A stretch of 28,590 nucleotides of DNA from Butyriboletus loyo (GCA_038093515.1 JBBPSI010000283.1:1-28590); one strand, 5' to 3'. Positions 1-9,271 are shown, counted from the stretch's first letter. A program made the numbers and translations. Notes: generated from the sequence alone by a model not told the origin.

Positions 1-97
1 GCTACAACAACAGTAAATAATGTGCCACAATGTGGCTGACAGTATGCCTAAGGTAACACTCCAAAATGCGCAGAGTGCGAAATAAGTAAATGTAACA
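1..97. repeat. LTR-S1, 3' part of a short solo LTR
   Basis: This matches 11069-11166, the end of the 182-bp LTR-S2, with scattered substitutions, and ends in CA at 97. The next bases, tgaag, continue the LTR-B sequence exactly where copy B2 reads tgaag at about 19496. LTR-S1 therefore inserted into LTR-B1. Its left half lies outside the window. Orientation and parent element are unknown. Confidence 0.7.
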
Positions 98-788
98 TGA
101 AGAACCCTGCTACAGGAAGAACTCAATCCAATCAAAAGCAAGAAATAAAGAAAAGGGTGTGATATGATTGACCCCAAAGAGAGGTAGAGAGGCAACAAAG
201 AGAGGAACACCAGAAAAGGTCATTTCCACTAATGTCTTTACAGAAAACCCAATATTCCGGACTTCCTCCACTATGGAACAGACTGGAGAGGACTCAGAAA
301 TGCGAGAGGATGGATGGAATCTGTTGGCTATGGCTTGAAGATTGAGGAACTATGGCAGTGGGTGACTAGATGATCGCACAAAGAGGCAGGAGAGTCGAAA
401 AGTGGTATTTTAGGTCGTAGTTACAACCTTTTTATAGTCTGGGCATTTCCCAAGACTTGAAACACTAAGGATAAGTGAAAGCTAAGTACAAACATCAAGA
501 AAATCGTTGACAGAATGTATATAATGATAGTGGTTGCCATAGAAATCAAACAGAAATGATAAGTACAAGATCAAATAAAAAAGGAACCTACCTGTGAACA
601 CTTTCCAGACACACGGAACCTTGACATGAAACTTTGATGACCATGGAAACATCGGAATAGGACGGAACTTGATATGGAAAGGGAATGGAAGTGGAGATAG
701 TTGCAGAGTGATTGTTTGCACTGCATGTAAGTACTGAACTTCCAGGAAAAGGAGCGATTTGTGACCTAGATGATATGCATTCTCTACA
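98..788 (-). repeat. LTR-B1, probable solo LTR of about 0.7 kb
   Basis: This is a second copy of 19496-20184, collinear along its whole length with mostly transition differences. On the minus strand it begins TGTAGAGAA and carries CTATAAAAAGG (about 431-441), a TATA box, as expected of an LTR promoter. It interrupts the integrase C-terminal part of Gyp-1: Gyp-1 sequence resumes at 789, matching Gyp-2 at about 12907. No internal region of this family is present, so the parent element class is unknown. The left end lies off the window beyond LTR-S1. Confidence 0.6.
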
Positions 789-3700
789 GTGCCTTGATGT
801 GAGCTTCTAAAGCTTCTATTCAGGCTCCCGTTAGTTCTGAAAGTTTTGACTTGAGGGTAGGGAGGAATGTCTTTCTGATTGGAGGATAAGATCTTGGTTC
901 GTATCCAACCATCAGAGAGAATGGGGTTTTGTTAGTGGACAAGTGGAGCATTGAGTTATGGGAGAATTCTGCCATAGGAAGGAGCTCAGCCCATCGTTCT
1001 GGGTGTCCATTGCAGAAGATCCTGAGGTAAGTCTCCAGCTCTTGGTTGACTTGTTCTGTTTCTCTGTCAGTCTGGGGATGGTATGCAGAGGAGAGGGTGA
1101 GGTCATAGTCAAGGAGTCGAGTGAGTTCCCTGGCGAACACTGAGGTGAATTGTGGGCCTTGGTCAGAGATGCATCAGGATTGAAGCTCAAAGCGAAGGAA
1201 GACAGTTTGGAAAAACAACCTGGCCACTCCTGCCGCATCAATGTCCTTGTGGCAAGGGAAATAAATTACCCCCTTCATAAGGCCATGGTCGACCACAACC
1301 ATAACCAAATCATAACCTAAGGACAGGGGCAGTCCAGTGATCAAATTCACCAATACCTGCTTGAAGGGGCAAGTGGCCATACTGGCCAGTGGAGTGAGGG
1401 GAGGGATCATCAGATGGGTGTTGACCTTGTTTGCTTGGCAGATGGCACAGCCAGAGACAAACCGGCAAATAAGAGAGGACATTCCAGGCCACCAGTAGTC
1501 TTGTTGCACCAGATTCTGGGTGCAAAAGATGCCACTGTGGCCCCCAGCAGTGCTCTTGTGCAGGGATCATACAAGGTTGGTGTGGGCTGCCTCAGGGATG
1601 TACTGCCTCTTTTGAAAATACAATTCCTTGCCATCAAAGTCCCAATCACCTGCATTCATATTTGGAAACAGGGGCGAGTCTTCATACAAAGCTTGCATGC
1701 AGCACTTGATCATAGGGTTGCTTGGAGAGGAGGCAGTAACTTTCTCGGCAAGAGCAAGATCAACTTTCTGTGTGAACAGAGTTTCGGAAAGGAGGGTGAC
1801 TTCCTGGTGATCTGTGGAGGTGTCAATCTCATCTCAGTGAGACAACACATTGGCAGGACCCATCTGGGTTCCTGGAATGTGATGGAAATGGAGGTCAAAG
1901 TCTTGAAGGAACATCAGCCATTGTGCCTGTCAGCAGGACAACTTGTTGGGTTGGCAGAAGTAGGTGAGGTTCTTGTGGTCCATCAGAATTTCCACCTCAT
2001 GGCCAGTACCACACAGATAGTGGCACCATTCCTCCAGTGTATGGATAACAGCAAGGCACTCCCAGTCATAGATGTCATAATTGTGCTCCACCAGGGAGAG
2101 GGTTTTGGAAAGGTAAGTGCAGGGGTATAGATTGCCATTTCTGTCCTTCTGCATGAGTACTGCTCCAGTTGCAGTGAGGGAGGCATCAGTCATGACAGTG
2201 AACAGTTTGGTGATGTCGGGCATGGAGAGTATAGGTTGTTATAGGAATGACTGTTTGATTGCTTGGAAGGCCCATTCACAGGCTGGAGTCCAGGCCAAGA
2301 GAGCTCCTTTCTTTGTGATTTCGTGGAGGGGTTTGGTGATAGTGGAGAAACCCTGGATAAACCTGCGATAAAAATTGCAGAACCCGATGAAGGATCTGAC
2401 CACCTTTACAGAAGTAGGTGGGTTCCATTCACAAATTGCTCTCAACTTGGTTGGATCCATTTTGACCTGCCCTTCCCAGACCATCATTCCAAGGTATTCC
2501 ACTTCATCGATATTGAATGAGCATTTTTCCAATTTGAGGAACAGTTTGTGTTCCCAGAGTCTTTGCAGGACTTGGGTCATCCATTCTTCATGTTCTTTTG
2601 TTGTAGCAGAGTGGATCAGGAGGTTATCCATGTAAATGATGAGCCATCCTTCAGCCATAAGGTCACTGAAGATGTGGTCCATTAGTGCCTGAAATGTGGC
2701 AGGAGAGTTGCAAAGCCCAAAGAACATCATGGTGGGTTCAAACAGTCCTTGAGGGGTGATAAATGCCGCCTTCCAGCAGTTGTTTGGCTTGATCAGGACA
2801 TTGTTGTATCCCTACCTGATGTCCATCTTGGTGAAGATTTTCAATCCTTTTAGTCAATCAATGAGGTCGGAGATTAAGGGAAGAGGGTAGGCATTTTTCA
2901 CTGTGTGGGAGTTCAGGTAACAGTAGTCCTGGCAAGGTCATAATGAACCATCCTTCTTGGAAACAAAGAAGAATGGTACCACCTGAGGGGACTTGAAAGG
3001 GGTAATTTTACCAGTTTTCAGGTGTTCTTCAATGAAGGCTTTGCATGGTTTCAACTCTTTCAGGTTGAGAGGGTATACTTTAGCGACCTTTGGGACAAAG
3101 TCCTTGTCAAGGTTGATTGCATGGTTGAAAGACCAGAATGGGGGCAATTCTTTGGTATTCTTCTTCTCAAAGACATTGGCGAATGCTTTAAAAGGGGGGG
3201 AAGGGTTACTTCTTTCTTGACCTCTTGGGAGGCAATTTTGGTGGTGATGATGGCTTTTCAGATGGAATATGCATCCTGTGCTGAAGCATCCAATCGCTTC
3301 TTCCAGAGCTTGGCTATCTTGGAGTCTGAGTCCAAGTCTAGGTACCGTACCAGTTATCACTGGGCAACTGTCCTTGGGGAGTCATGTCATGGCTTCCATG
3401 CCTGATCTGAAAGATCAATATGGCCAGTGGCCCAATCTATTACCAGGTTAGCTTCATGAAGCCAAGGCAATCCCAGGATCATGTTTTCTTTGCCACAGTT
3501 GAGGACTAGGAAGCTGCACTCTTCCTTGGTTTCTCCTACTCTGATGGAGATGGTGACTTTGTGATGGATAACTTCTCCTTGGTTATTGGTTCCGTCTACG
3601 TTCTGAGCTCTGAGTGGCTTGGGCAATCATTCCATGGCCAGTCCTCTTCGTTTCACTAGATCTCAATCTATAAAACATCCAGTTGCACCACTGTCCACCA

Positions 3701-3838
3701 GGGCGAATGTGTTGATGATTTGACCCCCTTCATGTACAAACATGGAGACAGGGATACAAATTGATTGTGCTTTGGGGTTTGATACTAATACAGGGGCAAT
3801 TGTATGGAGAGGCAAAGATGTCAAAACTTCCCTTTCTT
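789..3838 (-). pseudogene. pol: Gyp-1 pol: protease, RT, RNase H, integrase (broken)
   Basis: This is a retroviral-type polyprotein for reverse transcription and integration. The protease DSGA motif lies at 3684-3695. The RT box reads YMDN instead of YMDD at 2623-2634 (a G to A change that removes an essential aspartate). RNase H (about 1930-2230) keeps the TDAS, WE and MDHKN positions. Integrase has a zinc finger (about 1440-1560), an aspartate in SDQGPQF and a glutamate in ETEQVNQE. The order protease-RT-RNase H-integrase is that of Ty3/gypsy (Metaviridae). Breaks include TGA codons after the protease motif, a frameshift near 3190-3197 in a G homopolymer, TGA just before SDQGPQF (arginine in Gyp-2), and truncation at 789. 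It is dead. The frame is -1 relative to gag. Confidence 0.9.
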
Positions 3839-4829
3839 TCAGAAATCCTTGGGCCAGCTTTCGGCCATGACCGTTGTGATGGTTTCCTTTGCTTCCTCTT
3901 CAAAGCAAGCTCTGAGTACTTGCAAGACATCATCTTGCTGGGTGCTTCATCCTTTTAACTTGGATAAATAATTGCCAAGAGGAGAGGGCTTTGGTGTGGG
4001 TGGCAGGACAATAGTGGCACAGGTTCATTGGGGGTTTTGGGAAGGGCAAGGGGGACCATGAGGAGACTGGTCATTTCTGGGGGAGCAAGGATGATTGGTG
4101 GTATGACACCCTACTTGATGGCATATGAAGCACTTGTTCTGCCTCATGTGCTCTGCCCTTTGTACTGGGGTGAGTTGTACTGCATCTACGTCCATGGCTG
4201 CAGGGTCTTTTCAGGAGGAGGAGAGTTTGGCAGTGGTGGCAGAGAATGTGGGATGAACTGTTTTCCAGCATGTAAATTGTCGATCCTCCTATGCTGGGAG
4301 TGGAAGGTGGAAGTCTTGTCTGCCTATCCTTGGAGGGTGGTGGGAATGTGCTCACAGGAGAGGAGTGACTCAGAGAGGCACGAGTCAAGTCCTTTGATGA
4401 ACCATTCAATGAGGGCTTTCTCATCAGTGATTTCTGACTTGGCAGCAAGAAGTTGGAATTCCAAGACATAAGTCTCATAGCCATCTTTGTGGTTTGTTTC
4501 GTCCTGCTTGAGATTTCCCAAGTCAATACAGGCCTTTTCTCCAATGTCAAAGGGGTGTAAGACTCTTCCAAAGTCCTTGCAAACTGCTTTGAAAGTTTTC
4601 TGCTCAGTGGTGGGATGTCCATCCAAGTTAAGACTCATCTATCCTTCTGAGAATGACTTCCCTTTTCCTTTGCTCATTTTGTTAAGGAGAGCTCCGATCT
4701 TCTTTTCGTCATCATAGAAGATGGTGGGGTTCATGGCAAAGTAGGTCCTCATTGCAAGAAGCCATTAGAAGGCATCTTCATTTTGACTGCTGAAGTCTGT
4801 GGGGATGGTGGCTTTTATTTCAGCAACCA

Positions 4830-4860
<31 letters not shown>

Positions 4861-5136
4861 GAGGGGCAGGAGGTGAGGGAAGTGATATGGTGGGGACTGA
4901 GGAGGGGATACGTGGGGGGTGTTGTCAAGATAGTCACTGCCATAGTCTTTATCAGCTGGAGCTTGTTCTGATTCCTGCCCTTGGCCCTGGTCTTCAAGTT
5001 GATAGGCAGGTTGTGGGTTTTCCTGGATTTGGAAATCACCTGGCAGGGAGTCAACAATGATGGGTTCAGGGGAAGGGGAAGGAATGTGGAAGGAGTGACC
5101 AACACATCTTGAGCTTGGGGTGGTAATGGTGGGCAA
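3839..5136 (-). pseudogene. gag: Gyp-1 gag, capsid/nucleocapsid polyprotein (broken)
   Basis: Gag packages the element RNA into cytoplasmic particles. The conserved core from Met 4828-4830 aligns with Gyp-2 and Gyp-3 (WLLAM, LGNLKQD, HKDGYETYV, EWFIKGL). A CCHC-like knuckle, C-x2-C-x5-H-x5-C, lies at about 4084-4131. Upstream of that Met the frame stays open for about 100 acidic, proline-rich codons without any ATG; 5136 is a TTG. Stops inside are TAA for glutamine near 4765, TAG for tryptophan near 4637 and TAGs near 4325 and 4190; the last part is shifted in frame. The terminal TGA (3839-3841) sits where Gyp-2 and Gyp-3 also end. The extra poly-Asn run is unique to this copy. Confidence 0.85.
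4831..4861 (+). repeat. (GTT)10 microsatellite, poly-Asn in gag
   Basis: Ten GTT units on the plus strand read as AAC (Asn) codons in gag, directly before the conserved methionine. Gyp-2 and Gyp-3 have only short Asn/Asp stretches here, so this is a copy-specific expansion in a low-complexity linker. Confidence 0.95.
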
Positions 5137-5180
5137 GAGGGGGGAGGGTTGGCTTTACTGCTGAGAAGCAGAAGCAAGGG

Positions 5181-5196
5181 GAAGATCTAGTTCTTT
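5181..5196 (-). promoter_or_regulatory. Gyp-1 primer-binding site, self-priming type
   Basis: On the minus strand the bases right after the LTR are AAAGAACTAGATCTTC. They do not look like the complement of a tRNA 3' end. Ten of them, AGAACTAGAT, are the exact reverse complement of ATCTAGTTCT inside the LTR (5340-5349), which lies about 31 nt downstream of the TATA box, where the transcript should start. This is the Tf1/sushi arrangement, in which the RNA's own 5' end primes minus-strand cDNA. Confidence 0.75.
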
Positions 5197-5634
5197 TGTT
5201 ACACTTGTGGTGCTAACAACTAGAACCTAGGCAGCACTCTGGAGTAGCTGCAAGACTTGTCAGAAGGCAATCTCAGTCTATGTCTAAGTGCTGGCACTTA
5301 GAGACTGGAAGGAAATAGCTGCAAGCAAGTAAATTGCGTAGAACTAGATAGAGTACATGGGTAAATGCTATGCATTTATACTGATGGGACCCATGCACAG
5401 ACCATGCCATATCGGGTTGTATGAGTCACTATGAGTCAGAATGAATCATGGCAAGTCAAGGAAAGGAAGCAAAGTAAACTCTAGAATGTTCTAGAGTAGA
5501 AACAAGATAGCGTCCGGAATAGGGGTAAGCATAACTAAGCAGAATGGCTAGACCATTCAAAAAATAGGAGGCGAAGCCTCAGGGAGAAAGGTAGTCTGTA
5601 GGGAAAAGGGGAAAAAGAGTAGAGGGCTGCAACA
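5197..5634 (-). repeat. LTR-A1, 5' LTR of Gyp-1
   Basis: This 438-bp LTR starts TGTTGCAGCC and ends GTGTAACA on the minus strand. TATAAATG lies at 5373-5380 and the transcript-start motif at 5340-5349. Upstream of the TATA box are heptamers TGAGTCA at 5422-5428 and 5432-5438 and TGAATCA at 5442-5448, spaced 10 bp. The palindrome CTCTAGAATGTTCTAGAG lies near 5480-5497. The outer flank ttacccc resembles the polypurine-tract side of the Gyp-2 3' LTR. The far end of Gyp-1 is not visible, so no TSD can be tested. Confidence 0.9.
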
Positions 5635-5678
5635 TTACCCCAGATAACTGTAACACTTTCTTCCCAACTTCTACTACC

Positions 5679-6695
5679 ATGAGATCTATCTCCTCCATCC
5701 AAAAGAATACCATCTTGACTATGCTTGATTCTGGTCATTCTGCTTGCTCCATTTCCTACATCACTGGCCTTCATATTTCCACCATCTCTAGGCTTTGTTC
5801 CAAGGAGTGTTCTACTCTGCAAAAGTCCACTGGAGGTTGTCCATCCAAGCTCTCCCCTGCCAATATCTGCCATGTCATCCATGTCATCTCTACTTACAAG
5901 GCAGAAAATGCTGTCCAGGTGACCAAAGCTCTTACAAATATTGTTGGCCAGCCCCTCAGCCTGGATGCAGTGTGCCAGCACTTGAAAAAATCTGGTATGA
6001 AAGCTGTGGTCAAGTGAAAACAACCTATTCTCTCTGCCAGGCATTGCAAGGCAAGACTAGACTTTGCCTATGCTCACAAAGATTGGACTCTGGAGGACTG
6101 GAAGAGGGTAGTATGCTGTGATGAGACTAAAATCAATTGCCTAGGGTCAGATGGATGCCAATGGGTGTGGAAAAAGCCAGGGGAGAGGCTTAGTGATAGA
6201 CTGGTGGAGGGGACACTCAAGTTTGGAGGAGGTTCTGTGATGATGTGGGGCTGTATAAGTTGGGAGGGGGTTGGGTATGCCACCAAGATTGATGGTAGGA
6301 TGGATGGGAACCTATACCTTCAAATTTTGAAGAATGAACTTCAAGATTCTCTTCAGTATTATGGTCTCAATCCTCCTGACACCATCTTCCAACAAGACAA
6401 TGACCCCAAGCACACCTGCAAGAAGGTCAAGAAGTGGCTAGATGAACAGAAGTTTAGTACTATGGTATAGCCAGCACTGGTTCCTGATCTTAATTCAATA
6501 AAATATGCCTGGAGTTACGTCAAGAGGAGGCTTGCAGAGTATGAACACCCCCCCAAGGAAATACTGGAGTTGTGGGAGAGAATTCAGGTGGAGTGGGACA
6601 AGATACCAGTTGCAGAGTGTCAGATGTTGATTGAAGGCATGCCTAGGAGGGTTCAGGTGGTGCTCAAGGCCAAAGGAGGCTATACCAAGTACTGA
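5679..6695 (+). pseudogene. Tc1a transposase, DD34E type, inactivated
   Basis: It is a cut-and-paste transposase of 338 codons in one frame. An N-terminal helix-turn-helix pair covers residues 1-55. The linker GGCPSKLSP corresponds to the GRPR-like motif with Arg changed to Cys. The catalytic domain shows the first Asp in CCDETKIN and the second in QQDNDPKHT. The third acidic residue, 34 residues further on, is Lys (NSIKYAW) where Tc1b has Glu (NHIEHLW). In-frame TGA at 6015-6017 replaces a basic residue, and TAG at 6468-6470 replaces the Trp of VWPAQSPD. All are transition-type losses. The start ATG matches the MKS starts of Tc1b and Tc1c. It cannot be functional. Confidence 0.92.
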
Positions 6696-6724
6696 TATCT
6701 CCCAAATACCCTTCTTCCACCAAA

Positions 6725-6937
6725 AGTGAATAAACCCTTGCAATGGTATACCTGTTTTAGAATAGACATATCTCCACACCCACATGGCCATATCACATGA
6801 CCCAGTGACCTATTTGTAGCTGGGAGGCAGTGCTAACACCCACCTCACCAATGCTAAGCAGAATTCCCATGCCATCAGGTGCTACATGGCATCTAGTGCA
6901 AAACAGTGAAACATTGCAAGGGTTTATTTACTCACTG
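6725..6937. repeat. Tc1a right terminal region with inverted sub-repeats
   Basis: The inner motif AGTGAATAAACCCTTGCAATG lies at 6725-6745. Its inverted counterpart at 6912-6932 matches at 20 of 21 positions. The whole block of about 213 bp is the same size as the Tc1b terminal repeats, which are also bounded by inverted copies of one motif. It ends CACTG next to TA. Confidence 0.7.
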
Positions 6938-7097
6938 TATACTGTAAGTAAGGGCACACAGACCGAGTTGTGTGGGATAGTGTCAGGCTAATGGTTCTGA
7001 GTTGACTTGAGTCAGAATGATGAAAGGAGAAGCAGCAAAGTGCCAGTAATGAGGGAGTGAAGCTCCAGACAAGATGATGACATTGCCAGCAAATGAG
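6938..7097 (-). repeat. LTR-E1, third segment
   Basis: The minus strand matches LTR-E2 around 8150-8290 (GGAGCTTC-CTCCCTC, GGCACTTTGC, GGTCTGTG), with CpG sites changed to TpG or CpA. The right edge atgag (7093-7097) is one half of the TSD of solo LTR-C1; the left edge is the TA target of Tc1a. The remaining roughly 265 bp of E1 are not in the window. Confidence 0.8.
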
Positions 7098-7286
7098 TGT
7101 TGAAATGATAGTGTTCTATTTCTGTATTTCACTTATAGCCACTACATTTCCAGACTGGTCTTTATGACATCATGGTCTAGAACCATATGATATTACTATG
7201 ACATCATAGTCTAGACTCAGTCATGCTTGTCACATTACATATACATAGCTCTCTTGTGTGCTATTGGATGATATACTTAGTCTTAT

Positions 7287-8559
7287 TGTTACAGTTTTAC
7301 CCCTAAGCGTACCCCGCCACTCGTTTTCCCACGCTCACGCGTCCCCGCCACCCCCGCCATCTTGCGATGCCGCCCATCGCCCACTCCCTAGTCGCCTAGT
7401 GGACGTTATCCACTTCCCCGGTCATTCCGCAAGTCTCAGTGTCGCTACACTGAGATAGCCCCTGTCTTGCCGCCCTGTCAGGCCGGACCCACAGCTGAGC
7501 TGTCGCGTCCTCTCTTTCTTTATCCAATGACATTTGGTTCATCACGTGACTAGCACATGATTAGATTACGACATGTCAGTACCTTTTTCGGAATTGGTAA
7601 AGTCCGAGCAGGCGCACCGAGGGCAACGAAGGATGCAAGGGTAAACCTATCAGTGGAAAGACTCACTGATAATACGAGAGTGAGAGTATCGCAAACAGAG
7701 TATAAGGAGCAAGGCTCAACTTAGAGATATCACAGTAGTGGAGATAGAACTGAAAGATCTAGAGAAAAGCGACAAGCCATAAGGGCTGTCTTATATACAG
7801 TACATGAGTGTTTGTACTTATGTTCTGTATAGTACCTTTATAAGGTATAGTATGAAATACATGACGATATGATAGAGATAAGAGATAAGACTAAGCATAT
7901 CGTCCAATAGCATAATAAGAGCTATTTGTAATGTGATAAGCGTGACTAGGTCTAGACAATGATGTCATATAGACCAGTCTAGAAACGTAGTGGCTGTAAG
8001 TGAAATACAGAAATAGAACACTACCGTTTCAACAACCTCACGCCGAGACCCATATCCAAGGGCTCCGCCGTTCGCGTCCCCTTTGCCCTGTGGGCCACAC
8101 CTCATGGACATCGTCACTTCATCTTCCGCACTTCCTATTCATTGACGATGTCACCACTTTACCCGGAGCTTCGCTCCCTCGTTACCGGCACTTTGCCGCT
8201 CCATGATTTGTGGTTATGACTCGACGCAACTCATAACCCTTCACCCTCGCTGCCACGCACAGCTCGGTCTGTGCGCCATATCTATTTAGTATATATACCA
8301 GCGTACTTAGCATAGTACGGCTTCCCTAGCTAATTCTACGCATCTACCAAGTGCCTAGCAATCTAGCTTATACCCCATCTGCCGATAGAGCCGATAAGCT
8401 TCAGCTCGATCTTGTCTGGTCGCCACCATACGACATCTCGCCGACACTTGCTCTGCAGAAGCCCGATAGCGTCGTCTACGCGAGTCGGCCATCTTCCCGA
8501 TTAGGCTCGAGCCCCTATTCAAGTGCTCGCTGCTAGTTGTTTCGCACTCCAGCGTAACA
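7287..8559 (+). repeat. LTR-E2, younger CpG-rich solo LTR (about 0.83 kb without its insert)
   Basis: It begins TGTTACAGTTTTACCCC and ends CCAGCGTAACA, with exact TSD cttat at 7282-7286 and 8560-8564. It is interrupted by LTR-C2. It keeps many CpG sites where the older E1 copy reads TpG or CpA; for example CACGCTCACGCG (7331-7342) versus CATGCTCATGTG in E1. A TATA-like stretch near 8288 is followed about 40 bp on by CTAATTCTACGCA, similar to the LTR-A start motif, so it probably belongs to a related gypsy family. The open frames here reflect low stop density and are not genes. Confidence 0.85.
7586..8034 (-). repeat. LTR-C2, solo LTR inside LTR-E2
   Basis: It is 449 bp, the same length as LTR-C3. 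It reads TGTTGAAACGG to TTCCGAAA on the minus strand. The flanks are acctt (7581-7585) and acctc (8035-8039), a 5-bp TSD with one mismatch. The TATA box tatataag lies near 7793. It is less decayed than C1 or C4. Confidence 0.85.
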
Positions 8560-8668
8560 CTTATCTCTTATCTCTAACATATTGTCATGTGATTCATACT
8601 ATACCTTATATAGGTACTATACAGTACACAAGTACAAACACTCCTGTACTGTATATAAGACAGCCCTT

Positions 8669-9061
8669 TGTTACGCTGGGCGCTAACAACTAGAACAGCG
8701 AGGAGGCACTCAAGAGTAGCCTCAGGACTCTGGAGATGGTTCTGGGAGAAGTCTCAGACTACGTCTTAGTGCTCGCACTAAGAGTCTGGAATGAAACTAA
8801 TTGCTAGCAGTCTGCGTAGAACTAGATAAGTCGGGTGTAAGACGGTCTTTATACTACTGGGGTCTGGCACAGACCATGTTCCTATCGGTTGAGAGGAAAG
8901 TACAAGGAAGAGTACTCTAGAATGTTCTGGAGTAGAAGAAAGGGTCCGTGGCGGAAGTGTGACTAAGTAGAAGGTTGGTACTTCAAGGAACTAGCAAAAG
9001 GCTAGGTGAACATAGTAGTCCCAACAGTAGAGGAGAGAAAAAGTAGACTACTACCGTAACA
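8669..9061 (-). repeat. LTR-D1, solo gypsy LTR related to LTR-A
   Basis: It is 393 bp with ends TGTTACGG and GCGTAACA on the minus strand. TSD ccctt at 8664-8668 and 9062-9066 is exact. It contains the start motif complement AGAACTAGAT (8818-8827) below a TATAAAG box and the heat-shock-like CTCTAGAATGTTCTGGAG. It lacks the TGAGTCA array of LTR-A. It is inserted in LTR-C1. Confidence 0.9.
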
Positions 9062-9271
9062 CCCTTATGGCTTGTTGCTTTTCTTTAGATCTTTCAGTTC
9101 TTTCACCACTACTGTGATATCTCTAAGTTGAGCCTTGCTCCTTATACTCTTCAAGTACCCCTGTTTGCAATACTCTCTCTCATTATATCAGTGAGTCTTT
9201 CCACTGATAAGTTCACCCTTGCATCCTTTATTGCCCTCGGTGCACCTGCTCAGACTTCTCCAATTCCAAAA

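Larger units (their letters stand above)
789..5634 (-). mobile_element. Gyp-1, Ty3/gypsy chromovirus copy (5' LTR, gag, pol; 3' end cut off)
   Basis: Reading right to left it has the 5' LTR (5197-5634), primer site, gag, protease, RT, RNase H and most of integrase. It is then cut by LTR-B1 at 789. Order and sequence match Gyp-2 throughout. It sits just upstream of the Tc1a transposase start, so it probably inserted into Tc1a and separated it from its left terminal repeat. The chromodomain, ORF3 and 3' LTR lie outside the window or are lost. Confidence 0.9.
5635..6937 (+). mobile_element. Tc1a, Tc1/mariner element lacking its left end
   Basis: It holds a complete-length but dead transposase and a right terminal region ending CACTG at 6937, followed by TA (6938-6939), the Tc1 target dinucleotide. 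Sequence beyond TA is LTR-E1, so Tc1a inserted into LTR-E1. The left terminal repeat is absent: only 44 bp separate the Gyp-1 LTR from the ATG, consistent with Gyp-1 inserting there. Confidence 0.85.
7098..9271 (+). repeat. LTR-C1, solo copia-type LTR split by two later insertions
   Basis: The pieces 7098-7286, 8565-8668 and 9067-9271 join into one LTR-C (compare 11804-12252). TSD atgag is present at 7093-7097 and 9272-9276, exact. It holds LTR-E2 (TSD cttat) and LTR-D1 (TSD ccctt). A TATATAAG TATA box lies near 8652. It sits in LTR-E1. Confidence 0.85.

Noticed and set aside
482..721. Small minus-strand ORF in LTR-B1
   Set aside because: The frame is not conserved with LTR-B2 and the region is an LTR.
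1414..2130. Plus-strand open frame of 238 codons
   Set aside because: It is antisense to Gyp-1 integrase and RNase H, whose minus-strand frame carries all the recognisable motifs.
4831..4861. GTT array as a telomere-like or CRISPR-type repeat
   Set aside because: It is a simple trinucleotide run inside gag with no spacers and no telomere motif.
7258..8536. Several short plus-strand ORFs in a GC-rich stretch, possibly host gene exons
   Set aside because: They lie wholly within LTR-E2, defined by TSD cttat and by homology to LTR-E1; high GC lowers stop density. No protein motifs are seen.
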